From assembly GCA_947170495.1 (NCBI GenBank), contig CAMVUB010000017.1, positions 1-51,200 on the forward strand: DNA of 51,200 bases, given 5' to 3'. Below the pieces are notes generated by a model. The model worked only from the letters and a program-made list of their open reading frames with translations, did not search any database and was not told where the DNA came from. The position numbers were made by a program, and so were the translations under genes. Positions 23,666-32,373 of the stretch are shown here, one piece after another. Source of the stretch: an uncultured Prevotellaceae bacterium (lineage in GTDB: Bacteria > Bacteroidota > Bacteroidia > Bacteroidales > Bacteroidaceae). Every line of letters starts with the position of its first letter. The first letter of the stretch is position 1.

Positions 23666-24585
23666 CTCCGGGTCGCCATATCGTGATTACCGGTGCCTCC
23701 AGTTTTATCGGTGTGCATCTGACCAATGCCTTCCTGGCAGCGGGGGATAAGGTAGTAGCGGTATGTCGGGCTTCCTCTAAAAGCAAGTTTGCACAAAACC
23801 CGAATCTCACCATTGTGGAGGCAACCATGCAGGACTACGGCACGCTGGCGCAGCAGATTCCTGCTGCGGATGTGTTCATCCATCTGGCGTGGATGGGCAC
23901 GGGACATGACGGGCGCGACGAGCAGGAACTACAGGCAGAGAATGTGACCTGCTCTTTGCAGGCTCTGCAGGCAGCCCGTGAGATGAGGTGCCGACTGTTC
24001 GTGGATGCCGGCTCGCAGGCAGAGTATGGTATTGTGACGACGACCATCTCCGAGACGACACCCTGTCATCCCTTCTCCGAGTATGGGAAAGCGAAGCTAC
24101 GTTTCAGGGGAGAGGCTGCACAGCGCTGTCAGGAGTGGGGCATGAAGTATATCCATTGCCGTATCTTCAGCCTAATAGGCGAGGATGACCATCCGTGGAC
24201 GCTGGTGATGACGTGCGTGCAGAAGATGCTGCAGCATGAGCCCATCGCGCTGAGTGCCTGCACACAACATTGGAACTTCCTCTACGTCAAGGATGCAGCA
24301 CAGCAGATTAGGCGCTTGTGTGACTACGCGCTCAGCGCGGACGCCTTTCGCGCGGAAACCTTTAATATCGCTTCAGAGGACACGCGCGTACTGCGCGACT
24401 TCGTCTTGTCCATGCAGCAGCTCACGCACTCGAAGAGCGTGTTGCAGTTCGGCGCCGTGACACCCGCCCATGTGGTGACGCTGCAACCGGACGTCTCTAA
24501 GGTGCGGGAGGCGATAGGCTTCATCAGCTCCGTGTCTTTTGATGATGTGGTGCGGTCCATTATTTCCGAAAATATTAACAGATAG
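23656..24585 (+). CDS. NAD(P)-dependent sugar-nucleotide reductase/epimerase (SDR family)
   Basis: The 309-residue product starts with the dinucleotide fold HIVITGASSFIGVHL and has the catalytic YGKAK (in HPFSEYGKAKLRF). It resembles reductases that finish CDP-dideoxysugars (RfbJ/AbeS, PrtS) or YerF of the yersiniose pathway. With rfbFGH upstream and a thiamine-diphosphate enzyme downstream, the best inference is that it reduces the keto group of the branched CDP-sugar. A plain C4 reduction giving an abequose- or paratose-type sugar is the alternative. It could start at 23656 or at 23662, where ATGA overlaps the rfbG stop; translation is likely coupled. Confidence 0.75.
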   Translation: MSMTPGRHIVITGASSFIGVHLTNAFLAAGDKVVAVCRASSKSKFAQNPNLTIVEATMQDYGTLAQQIPAADVFIHLAWMGTGHDGRDEQELQAENVTCSLQALQAAREMRCRLFVDAGSQAEYGIVTTTISETTPCHPFSEYGKAKLRFRGEAAQRCQEWGMKYIHCRIFSLIGEDDHPWTLVMTCVQKMLQHEPIALSACTQHWNFLYVKDAAQQIRRLCDYALSADAFRAETFNIASEDTRVLRDFVLSMQQLTHSKSVLQFGAVTPAHVVTLQPDVSKVREAIGFISSVSFDDVVRSIISENINR

Positions 24586-24588
24586 ACT

Positions 24589-26397
24589 ATGATAAAAGTT
24601 AGTGATTTCATCTTTCAGTATCTGGTGGAGAAGTATCGTATTTACCATTGCTTTCTCGTGACAGGTGGCGGTGCGATGCATCTGAACGATTCCATCGGAC
24701 ATACACCCGGCCTGAGCTACGTATGTAACCATCATGAGCAGGCATCCGCCATCGCCGGAGAGGGCTACTATCGCGCTTCCGGACAACTCGCCGTCACGTG
24801 TGTCACCACAGGTCCTGGCGGCACGAATGCCATCACAGGCGTGCTGGGGCAATGGCTGGACTCCATTCCTGGCCTTTATATCTCGGGACAGGTGAAGCAA
24901 TCGACAACCATCGCGGCATGTCCTGAGCTACCCCTGCGCCAGCTCGGTGACCAGGAAGCGGACATCAAGAGCATGGTGCGCTCCATCACCAAATATTGCG
25001 TCACCATCACGGATGTGCGTGATGTGAAATACGAGTTGGACAAGGCTATCGCCATCGCCATGAGCAGTCGTCCCGGCCCTGTGTGGATTGATGTACCTTT
25101 GGATATCCAGGGGGCGATGGTGGATGAGTCCACCTTCCGTGAGTTCGATCCTGCGGAGCTGAACGATGACATCAACCATGCGCTGGTCGATGAGCAACTG
25201 GCACAGCTCATGCGTCGCCTGAAGGGCGCCAAAGCACCCGTCGTCTATGTCGGCAATGGCGTACGACTGGCACGTCGCGAGCAGCAGTTCATCCAGCTCA
25301 TGGAACGCTGGCAAGTGCCCGTGGTCACGGCCATCAGCGGCAGTGACATCATCTGGTACGACCATCCCCTCTGCTACGGCAAACCTGGCATCTGTGGCGA
25401 CCGTATCGGCAATATCATGGTGCAAAACAGCGACCTGCTCATCGTCATGGGTACGCGCCTCTCCATCCGTCAGATCAGCTATGCCTACGACCTGTTGGCA
25501 CCCAAGGCTTACGAGGTGATGATTGATGCAGATGCGGCCGAGATGCAGAAGCCCACGCTCAGCATAGACCTGCAGATTCATGCGACGCTGGATGAGGCTA
25601 TTGATAAGTTGACGACTCTCAGCTCTGAGGGTGCCCTGCCGGACTTCACAGCGTGGCGCCAGTGGGGCCGCAAGATAGAGGCTCAGTTGCCGACTCTCTT
25701 CGATGACAACCCCGACAGCGAGGGCTATACGAACTCCTACCGCTTTGCCGACGAGTTGTTCCAGCAGCTCACAGCCGGTGACGTGGTGGTAACAGGCAAC
25801 GGCACGGCCTACACCTGCACGTATCAGGCCATGCGTGTCAAGCAGGGTGTGCGTGTCTTTGCTAATCAAGGCTGTGCCGCCATGGGCTACGGACTTCCCG
25901 CCGCCATAGGTGCCTGCGTGAGCAACCAGCAGGGGCGCACAATCTGCGTCACGGGTGACGGCTCTATCCAGATGAACCTGCAGGAACTGCAGACGTTGGT
26001 CACCTATCGTCTGCCGTTGAAGCTCTTCGTCCTTGAGAACGAGAGCTACCTAGCCATCAAGACGACCCAGAAGTCTTTCTTCAAGGGTCACTTCACGGGC
26101 TCCAACCCCGCTAGCGGCGTCATCTGCCCGGACTTGTCCAAGATTGCGGCAGCCTACGGCATACCATATATCAGCATCAGCGAGAACGGTCAGGCCCTGA
26201 CGGATGCCATCTCAGCCACGCTGGCCACCGAGGGCCCCGTTATCTGCGAGGTACACATGCATCCCGAGCAGACACTCTTCCCCAAGTCTGCCTCCTTCAT
26301 GGATAAGGAGACGGGTAAGATGTCCTCAGCCCCGTTGGAGAAGATGGCACCCTTCATGCCCGAGGAGTTGCAGCGCCGCTGCATCTATGAACCCTAA
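24589..26397 (+). CDS. Thiamine-diphosphate-dependent enzyme, YerE-like candidate
   Basis: The 602-residue product has the full acetohydroxyacid-synthase-type plan: N-terminal Pyr domain (YVCNHHEQASAIAGEGY, catalytic Glu50; TTGPGGTNAITG), a central domain, and a C-terminal PP domain with GDGSIQMNLQELQT and the distal Asn for magnesium and thiamine diphosphate (LFVLEN). It is not linked to branched-chain amino acid genes. In Yersinia, YerE uses this fold to transfer a two-carbon unit from pyruvate to CDP-3,6-dideoxy-4-ketoglucose. Direct adjacency to rfbF, rfbH, rfbG and a reductase suggests the same chemistry here. A sugar-modifying carboligase with another donor is the main alternative. It is three bases downstream of the reductase gene. 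Confidence 0.72.
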   Translation: MIKVSDFIFQYLVEKYRIYHCFLVTGGGAMHLNDSIGHTPGLSYVCNHHEQASAIAGEGYYRASGQLAVTCVTTGPGGTNAITGVLGQWLDSIPGLYISGQVKQSTTIAACPELPLRQLGDQEADIKSMVRSITKYCVTITDVRDVKYELDKAIAIAMSSRPGPVWIDVPLDIQGAMVDESTFREFDPAELNDDINHALVDEQLAQLMRRLKGAKAPVVYVGNGVRLARREQQFIQLMERWQVPVVTAISGSDIIWYDHPLCYGKPGICGDRIGNIMVQNSDLLIVMGTRLSIRQISYAYDLLAPKAYEVMIDADAAEMQKPTLSIDLQIHATLDEAIDKLTTLSSEGALPDFTAWRQWGRKIEAQLPTLFDDNPDSEGYTNSYRFADELFQQLTAGDVVVTGNGTAYTCTYQAMRVKQGVRVFANQGCAAMGYGLPAAIGACVSNQQGRTICVTGDGSIQMNLQELQTLVTYRLPLKLFVLENESYLAIKTTQKSFFKGHFTGSNPASGVICPDLSKIAAAYGIPYISISENGQALTDAISATLATEGPVICEVHMHPEQTLFPKSASFMDKETGKMSSAPLEKMAPFMPEELQRRCIYEP

Positions 26398-26408
26398 AGG
26401 AGCGCACG

Positions 26409-26831
26409 ATGTTTGGACGCCTGTTACAGAAGTACTACGATCTTGTTAGTAGCCAGTTCCTACGCTTCATTCTGGTAGGTGGACTGAACACGGCTTTCGG
26501 TGTGGGTGTCTATTGTCTGGCCATCTTCATCGGGCTGCCCTATTTCATTGCTACTTTGCTGAGCAATGTGCTTGGTGTATGCTTTAACTTCTTCACCACG
26601 GGAAACCTGGTGTTCCGTAACAACGACCCGAAGCTGATTTTCCGCTTTGTGTTGTGTTATGTGGTCATCTACTTCGTCAATACAGGCGTTGTCAAATTAT
26701 TGATTGTCGCTGGTCTCAACGACTATTGGGCAGGTATCTTGGCCACACCCATCGTAGCAGTCTGCTCCTATAGTCTCCTGAAATATTTCGTCTATCGCAA
26801 AAAGAAACAAGAACCAGATGAAAAAGATTAG
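26409..26831 (+). CDS. GtrA-family membrane protein (copy 1)
   Basis: The 140-residue product has four hydrophobic helices and the family pattern FLRFILVGGLNTAFGVGVY near the start, followed by LLSNVLGVCFNFFTTGNLVF and a Lys-rich end. GtrA proteins are thought to flip polyprenyl-phosphate-linked sugars across the inner membrane for periplasmic glycosylation. It overlaps the GtrB-like gene by 14 bases. Together with the GT-C-like protein of this block it would complete a GtrA/GtrB/Gtr-type side-branch system. Confidence 0.85.
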   Translation: MFGRLLQKYYDLVSSQFLRFILVGGLNTAFGVGVYCLAIFIGLPYFIATLLSNVLGVCFNFFTTGNLVFRNNDPKLIFRFVLCYVVIYFVNTGVVKLLIVAGLNDYWAGILATPIVAVCSYSLLKYFVYRKKKQEPDEKD

Positions 26832-27771
26832 TATCGTTACCCCTTGCTACAATGAGGAACCCAACGTAGAGGAACTCTATAAGCAGGTGAAGGCTCAGTT
26901 TGAAAAGCTGAGTGACTGCTATACGTACGAACATATTTTCATTGACAATGCCTCCACTGACCGCACGGTAGAGGTTCTGAAGAGCATCGCCTCCCGGGAC
27001 CGCAACGTGAAGATCATCGTCAATGCGATGAACTTCGGGCATATCCGCTCGCCCTTCTACGGACTCTGTCAGGCTACAGGAGATGCGGCTATGCTGATGG
27101 TGGCGGACCTCCAGGATCCCCCCGAGCTGATACCTCAGTTCCTGGATTTATGGGAACAGGGCCATAGGGTCGTCGTGGGTGTGAAGAACAAGAGCAAGGA
27201 GAACCCCATCATGTATGGCTTGCGCACGGCCTTCTACAAGATGATTAAGTTTATCAGCGAGACGCGTCAGGTGGAGAACTTCACAGGCTTTGGTCTCTAC
27301 GACCAGTCCTTCATCCGCTTGTTGCGCCAGATAGACGATCCTTATCCCTATATGCGTGGTCTGGTGGCAGAGTATGGCGGTGACCTGGGTGAGGTCTTCT
27401 ATACCCAACCTCAGCGCCTGCACGGCAAGACGCATAACAATTTCTACACGCTCTATGATATGGCCATGCTCGGCTTTGTCAACCATTCCAAGGTACCTCT
27501 CCGCATGGCGAGCTTCATTGGCTTCCTGTGTGGTGCTGTCAGTTTGTTGATTGCCTTCGTGTATCTCATTTACAAACTCTTCTATTGGGATTCCTTCCAA
27601 TTGGGTTCTGCGCCCCTGATTATCGGGCTCTTCTTCTTTGCCTCCGTACAGTTGTTCTTCCTCGGTATCGTAGGTGAATATGTGGGTAGCATCCTGACGC
27701 AAGTACGTCGCCGTCCGTTGGTAATAGAAAAGGAAAGAATAAACTTTGACGACAAGCAAGGAAACGAATAG
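26818..27771 (+). CDS. GtrB-like polyprenyl-phosphate glycosyltransferase (GT2, copy 1)
   Basis: The 317-residue product starts with the GT2 nucleotide-sugar fold ISIVTPCYNEEPNVEELYKQ, carries the metal-binding MVADLQDPPEL (DXD-like) and ends with two membrane helices (about 228-255 and 265-290; FFFASVQLFFLGIVGEYVG). This layout is that of GtrB/DPM1-type enzymes that load a sugar onto undecaprenyl phosphate. It overlaps the GtrA gene at its start and the acyltransferase gene at its end (26 bases), so the three are probably translated in series. Its donor sugar might be the CDP-sugar made upstream, but that is only inference. Confidence 0.88.
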   Translation: MKKISIVTPCYNEEPNVEELYKQVKAQFEKLSDCYTYEHIFIDNASTDRTVEVLKSIASRDRNVKIIVNAMNFGHIRSPFYGLCQATGDAAMLMVADLQDPPELIPQFLDLWEQGHRVVVGVKNKSKENPIMYGLRTAFYKMIKFISETRQVENFTGFGLYDQSFIRLLRQIDDPYPYMRGLVAEYGGDLGEVFYTQPQRLHGKTHNNFYTLYDMAMLGFVNHSKVPLRMASFIGFLCGAVSLLIAFVYLIYKLFYWDSFQLGSAPLIIGLFFFASVQLFFLGIVGEYVGSILTQVRRRPLVIEKERINFDDKQGNE

Positions 27772-28753
27772 CCCCGCACAGAGGATAGAATATATAGACC
27801 TTTGTAAAGGTATTTGTATTATCCTGGTGGTCGTGGAACATGTTGCTCACTTTTATCAAGTGGACGACAATATGCTACGTGTCATTCTCCGGAATTTCAG
27901 GATGCCTTTGTATTTCTTCCTCTCCGGATTCTTCTTTAAATCTTATAGCGGGTTCACGTTCTTTCGGAAGAAGGTCAATAATCTGTTGGTCCCCTTTGCT
28001 TTCTTCTATCTGGTGACGTCTGTCCTTCTCCCGATTCTTCTCATGAAGGCCTTTCATTATCAGATGCAATGGGCGATTCCTGGGACTTTTATGGACTATC
28101 TGCCTCAGTGTCTGACAAAAGAGGAGTTCCCCAATATAGCGATATGGTTCCTCCTGTGCCTTCTGGAAGTGAACATTCTATTCTTTGCGATTTACAAATT
28201 GTGTCGAGGTAAGTCGCTTATCATGTTATTCCCTGTCAGTATCGTAGGTGCGATAGGATTGTATTTAAGTTATGCACATATCAATTGGTGGGGCTATGCG
28301 GACTCCGCGTGTACTGTACTCCCCTTCTTCTTTATGGGGTATGTTCTCAAAAAAAAACCGCATTGGCTGGACACGTTGTTGACGTTGTCGTGTGTGGCCT
28401 TCTATTGTATCTTCTTGGTGGCTTTGAGTTTGAACGTGGATTACCGTAGCAACCTCATTCCAAACTGGTGGGCGTATATCACAGGTGCCTCGGGTGTCAT
28501 GATTGTCATGTCTGTAGGCCGTTATTTCCGCAGGATTCCAGGTGTGAGCTATCTCGGCCGTTATTCCATCATTGTGCTATGCACCCATGCACTCGTCTAT
28601 CAATCTTTTCATGAAGTCTTGTGCAAAGTCGGTTGTATGTATTCTCTTCCTGTCGTGAATTTCTTATTGACGTTAGGGTCTTATGCTGTGATTATTCCGT
28701 TCTGCAGATACTTTATGCCGCATGTCACAGCGCAGAAGCCTCTGTTCAAGTAA
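27746..28753 (+). CDS. Acyltransferase family 3 membrane protein (OafA-like)
   Basis: The 335-residue product has about ten hydrophobic helices and the acyltransferase-3 opening RIEYIDLCKGICIILVVVEH, with the conserved His at the end and the R-x10-H spacing in FRMPLYFFLSGFFF. Such proteins transfer acetyl or other acyl groups to extracytoplasmic glycans. No ATG precedes the conserved block in frame, so TTG at 27746 is the likely start; it lies within the GtrB-like gene. The product ends seven bases from the convergent gene at 28761. A likely role is O-acylation of the surface glycan. Confidence 0.82.
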   Translation: MTTSKETNSPAQRIEYIDLCKGICIILVVVEHVAHFYQVDDNMLRVILRNFRMPLYFFLSGFFFKSYSGFTFFRKKVNNLLVPFAFFYLVTSVLLPILLMKAFHYQMQWAIPGTFMDYLPQCLTKEEFPNIAIWFLLCLLEVNILFFAIYKLCRGKSLIMLFPVSIVGAIGLYLSYAHINWWGYADSACTVLPFFFMGYVLKKKPHWLDTLLTLSCVAFYCIFLVALSLNVDYRSNLIPNWWAYITGASGVMIVMSVGRYFRRIPGVSYLGRYSIIVLCTHALVYQSFHEVLCKVGCMYSLPVVNFLLTLGSYAVIIPFCRYFMPHVTAQKPLFK

Positions 28754-28760
28754 TACGGGG

Positions 28761-30566
28761 CTACTTACCGGCAGGCATCAGGATGTCGTAGTATCTGTTG
28801 CTCCATACTTGTCTGTAGTGGTATTGCTTCCGGACGCGTAGAAGGTTGTGGGTCATCTCTATACTGGAGAAGTTGCAATCAGCCTCAGGATCCATGTACA
28901 GGGGAAGGACTTTGGACCAATAGTTGCTGGAATAGAAATGCTGCAGGACAATTAATGGCATTTTGTCGGTGGACTTTTCGGCCTCGATGAATTGATCCAC
29001 ATAAGCTTGGCCGTAATAGACGCAGGGCCATGAAATCCCTGCAAAGGGCTTCGTCTCGGTGAGGTAGTAGATTAAGGGAGAAGAGTCATATACAAGAATG
29101 GTATCACCAGCATGCACATAATCCTGTAAAGCGGTTAATAACGGGTTAATGATATCGGCCCGCTGAGAGGTGGCATAGATACCAGCTGCCAATGGGCTGT
29201 TGATGGCTGTAGTCTTGGAACTCCTGCTGCCTGGGTCATAGTAGGACTTACGCTCGATTTTTATGAGCGCGGATACAACCATCACAACGGTGCAAAAGAT
29301 CAAACCGGAGACCAATGTGGGAAGTGGTAAGGTCTTTGTGGATGATATCTGAGAGGGCTGTATGGAGAGTGTAATAGAGAGGTGTGTCCAACGATTTGAT
29401 AGATTTTGGAAACACTCATAAAGCCCGCAGAGGCCAACAGGTAGCGCCATCCAAGTGCCAACCCACATGGTTTGATAGCCGCCATCGCTGCCTAACGGGA
29501 TGAGGAAAGAGAGCAGGAATGAGCTGATGGCGATGGCGCGCTTATGATTGTCGGAGAAGAGATAGGGAAACGCCCCGAAAAGGGCAATGCCGTTCATGAG
29601 TGCAAAGAGGTTACGACCTAAGAGTGTGCTATGGATGTATAGTATTTGGTATAGACATAAAAACGAGAGGGCGAACAAACAGATTTTCCCCATCTTGTTG
29701 ACGGCGCTTTTTGCATAGCTGGCGGCTATGATGCATAGGATAAAAGCACCAAAGATAATGATACTGGATGTAATATTGCCCAAATAGGTACTGATGAGCG
29801 ATGCTGAAGAGTGTGTGCTCTTGCCGTGCAGGGTTCCTGTGATGGATTGCAGAAGCTCAACGACGTGTCTATCCGCACCGATGTGTGTCAACCATATCCA
29901 TGTAAGACTTAAGCTGGTCAAGGCACCCAGGAGGATACATGCCCCTTGTGAAATGCCTTTCTTCCAGGACAACTGCTTCCAGCTTGTGAAGTGGACAAGG
30001 AAAGGACACAGGATGAAGGCCCAACAGGTCAGATTGGGTATGCGCACGAAGACATTCACGCCTAAAGCTAAACCTCCTAAAAAGAGTAGGTAGTTGTGCT
30101 GACCACGGGAACCCTCTAATATGGTGATGAGGGCGAGGATTCCGACAAAGGCGGTGAGGGTGTTGTAGCCGAAGGGCTTGGGGTCACCGGCCACCATGAT
30201 AGCCTGAATGAATAAGCCTGCAAGGACAAAATAGGGGTTGAAGTGGCGGCGCAAATAAAGGTACACGATAACCTCTGTCAGTGCTACGATGAGGATGCCC
30301 CATAAACGCATGGGGAGGATGCCTGGCGTCCAGAAGTTCAGCAACCATCCAAGATAACAGGTCAGGGGGTATCCGCCAGCACCTTTCGCGAAGTCGATGT
30401 CGGTGCCGAACCACTGATACAGGGACATGAGGTACCCTTCATCGGTTAGGTCAAAGCCGTGGATGGCGCAGTGTACTTGGTAGATGACGGAGAGGCCGAT
30501 AATCAGAGAGGCCAGCAGCAGTTCTGCTCGTCTGCTCATCGTAGTGGGGAGATTAGTCGTTTTCAT
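28761..30566 (-). CDS. Polytopic membrane protein, GT-C-like glycosyltransferase candidate (paralogue B)
   Basis: The 601-residue product has about 10-12 hydrophobic helices and a C-terminal soluble domain. Loop 1 reads GFDLTDEGYLMSLY, with the acidic pair expected of GT-C enzymes. It is a divergent paralogue of the gene at 18735 (shared loop-1 pattern, YNTLTAF, VFVRIPN, GKSTHSSASLISTYL loop, matching C-terminal domain). Base composition is more A/T-rich than its neighbours. The start at 30566 (MKTTNLPTT) overlaps the stop of the upstream GT2 gene by 14 bases; a longer frame to 30629 runs deep into that gene and is less likely. The substrate is unknown. Confidence 0.6.
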   Translation of the reverse strand: MKTTNLPTTMSRRAELLLASLIIGLSVIYQVHCAIHGFDLTDEGYLMSLYQWFGTDIDFAKGAGGYPLTCYLGWLLNFWTPGILPMRLWGILIVALTEVIVYLYLRRHFNPYFVLAGLFIQAIMVAGDPKPFGYNTLTAFVGILALITILEGSRGQHNYLLFLGGLALGVNVFVRIPNLTCWAFILCPFLVHFTSWKQLSWKKGISQGACILLGALTSLSLTWIWLTHIGADRHVVELLQSITGTLHGKSTHSSASLISTYLGNITSSIIIFGAFILCIIAASYAKSAVNKMGKICLFALSFLCLYQILYIHSTLLGRNLFALMNGIALFGAFPYLFSDNHKRAIAISSFLLSFLIPLGSDGGYQTMWVGTWMALPVGLCGLYECFQNLSNRWTHLSITLSIQPSQISSTKTLPLPTLVSGLIFCTVVMVVSALIKIERKSYYDPGSRSSKTTAINSPLAAGIYATSQRADIINPLLTALQDYVHAGDTILVYDSSPLIYYLTETKPFAGISWPCVYYGQAYVDQFIEAEKSTDKMPLIVLQHFYSSNYWSKVLPLYMDPEADCNFSSIEMTHNLLRVRKQYHYRQVWSNRYYDILMPAGK

Positions 30567-31437
30567 AAATATGTTGTGCCTTAGTGTCCCGTAGTATGGT
30601 GAAAACCTTTTTCCATTTGCTTCGCGCAATATCTTTCTTCAGCTGACCGCGATCATCCATCTCCTTACCCCATGGCTCACCACGGTGTAGCACGTCACGC
30701 ATAAAACTGGCAGATGTGATGCCCCATTTCCGCAGGAACTGTGTGCTGCCGTCATTCTTGATGATGCGATGTGTCGAACGTGCTTCGAAATGATAGACAC
30801 GACTACGATTAACGCCTTTGAAATACCGGACTCCGGCGTGATAAAGCTTCGCTGAGAAGTCCGGATCGGAATACATGCCCGGACTATATTCCACACTATA
30901 GCCTCCCACCAAATCCCAGATGTCACGGTGTACGATGTTGGGCGGCCATGTAGCGCCCTGCCAATCGCTATGAGGCAGCGAGGAAAACTCCCGGAGCAGC
31001 CTTTCTTCGTCAAACGTTTCCACACTCTGTCCGAAGTCAGCAGGAGCGATGACGCTTTTGCAGAAGAAAGGGCGTGGCTGGATGAGGGTGGAGGAGAGGA
31101 AGAAACGATTGTCCGGTAGCGTTCGTATCTCCTCTAACAAGGCCGTGTCCCACCCTGGGCAGACATACATGTCATCGTTCATGAAAAGGATATAATCCGT
31201 GCTCACCAATGGACGCAAACCGTTGAGGGCATAGCAGACACCTACGTTCTGGCTCGTATGCCGATAAGGAATCCCTTCTGATTGAACCCATTGCAAGGTG
31301 CCATCACTGCCATCATTGATGTGGATAAGGATTTCGTGCTCGTAGGCGGAGTTCTTACGTATGCTTTCCACACAGAGCTTTAAGAATGCGAGGTTATTCC
31401 ATGTAGGAATGAGTATGGAGAAGAGAGGGGCTGCCAT
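30553..31437 (-). CDS. Family 2 glycosyltransferase
   Basis: The 294-residue product starts LFSILIPTWNNLAFLKLCVESI, the GT2 nucleotide-binding strand, and has the DXD-like FMNDDMYVCPGWD (about 95-107) that binds metal and donor phosphate. A later block, GGYSVEYSPGMYSDPDFSAKLYHAG, resembles the acceptor-side ED-type motif of GT2 enzymes. No membrane helix is seen, so it is cytoplasmic or peripheral. It is the middle gene of a three-gene minus-strand unit (32256 to 28761) and is 21 bases from the WaaE-like gene. Confidence 0.88.
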   Translation of the reverse strand: MAAPLFSILIPTWNNLAFLKLCVESIRKNSAYEHEILIHINDGSDGTLQWVQSEGIPYRHTSQNVGVCYALNGLRPLVSTDYILFMNDDMYVCPGWDTALLEEIRTLPDNRFFLSSTLIQPRPFFCKSVIAPADFGQSVETFDEERLLREFSSLPHSDWQGATWPPNIVHRDIWDLVGGYSVEYSPGMYSDPDFSAKLYHAGVRYFKGVNRSRVYHFEARSTHRIIKNDGSTQFLRKWGITSASFMRDVLHRGEPWGKEMDDRGQLKKDIARSKWKKVFTILRDTKAQHIYEND

Positions 31438-31458
31438 ATCGCACAGACGATGAAGTTT

Positions 31459-32256
31459 TTATAATTGCGTTGTTTCGGAGGATGCTTGTTGTCGCATGTC
31501 AGCCTCTATACCCTTGGCCACCTCCACAAATTGGTAGAGGGCAGCCATGCCTGCCTGGATAAGGCCGGGGCGTCCGTCAAGAAAACCTAATTTGAGAAAG
31601 TAAAACCTGAAGAAGCGCCATGTGGGGCGGAATACGAGCGCCCACAGGCTGTTGCGCTGTCCTTCGTGCTTCAGTATCTCGTCGTCGGTATATCGGTCTG
31701 TCTTTTGCAGGAGCTCGCTGATGGACTCATCAGCCAGGTGTATCAGCTGTACATTTCTCTTCCGTGAGGAGATTCGTTCTGTTTTCCCATTCACGATGGG
31801 GAAGGTATGAACATGTGATGACCATACAGTGCCTTCTTTCTTGAAGAAACGCAGTTGATGGTCGCGGGCAATGCTACGGGTATAGTGCCCCATGAAGCGA
31901 TTGAGGCGAGGTATATAGATTCCACAAGGGCAGTCAGCCTCTTGGATGCGTTTATAAAGGAAATGCCGGAGCTCAGGCGTCACTAATTCATCGGCATCCA
32001 CCACAAGAACCCATTCGTGTGTAGCGCTTTGTATGGCAAAATTGCGGGCCGGTTCAGCACTCTTATGGTTCCCTTTGGGGAAGGTGATAACGCGACATCC
32101 GTGTGCTTGGGCAATGCTGAGGGTATCATCATCGCTTTCCATGTCGCAGATAAGCACTTCGTCAAAGCCCTCTACGCATGTAAGGACTTGTTCAAGATAC
32201 TGCGCAGCATTGCGCGTATTGATGACTACTGAAATCCTGTTATCTTGCTTCATCAT
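31459..32256 (-). CDS. WaaE/KdtX-like family 2 glycosyltransferase
   Basis: The 265-residue product matches the WaaE-like branch of GT2: ISVVINTRNAAQYLEQVL at the start, EVLICDMESDDDTLSIA, EPARNFAIQ and the DXD-like LVVDADELVTPEL. Members often add glucose or heptose residues to the LPS inner core. The start is one of two adjacent Met codons (32256, 32253). The predicted transcription start falls almost on the first ATG, so the message may be leaderless. It heads the minus-strand unit. Confidence 0.88.
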   Translation of the reverse strand: MMKQDNRISVVINTRNAAQYLEQVLTCVEGFDEVLICDMESDDDTLSIAQAHGCRVITFPKGNHKSAEPARNFAIQSATHEWVLVVDADELVTPELRHFLYKRIQEADCPCGIYIPRLNRFMGHYTRSIARDHQLRFFKKEGTVWSSHVHTFPIVNGKTERISSRKRNVQLIHLADESISELLQKTDRYTDDEILKHEGQRNSLWALVFRPTWRFFRFYFLKLGFLDGRPGLIQAGMAALYQFVEVAKGIEADMRQQASSETTQL

Positions 32257-32260
32257 GGCG

Positions 32261-32291
32261 CAAAGGTAGGTAAAAGAATGTGTGTTGACAA
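32261..32291 (-). promoter_or_regulatory. Promoter of the WaaE-like unit, abutting the start codon
   Basis: On the minus strand TTG (32291-32289), a 20-base spacer, TACCTTTG (32268-32261). Only four bases separate the -7 element from the ATG at 32256, predicting a leaderless or nearly leaderless mRNA. Confidence 0.8.
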
Positions 32292-32322
32292 CTTTTTTTG
32301 CAGAAAAACGTTGTTATACTCG

Positions 32323-32350
32323 TTGGTTTGTATTGAATTTACTACTTTTG
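32323..32350 (+). promoter_or_regulatory. Promoter of the GT87-like gene
   Basis: TACTTTTG at 32343-32350 is a good -7 element; the nearest TTG (32323-32325) is only 17 bases upstream, shorter than usual. The ATG at 32374 follows after 23 bases. It is divergent from the WaaE-like unit. Confidence 0.55.
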
Positions 32351-32373
32351 TCGCAAATTACAGATATACAGAT

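Noticed and set aside
24589..26397. Annotation as acetolactate synthase for branched-chain amino acids
   Set aside because: No ilv or leu genes are near, no small subunit follows, and the gene is embedded in a dideoxysugar operon; a sugar carboligase is the better explanation.
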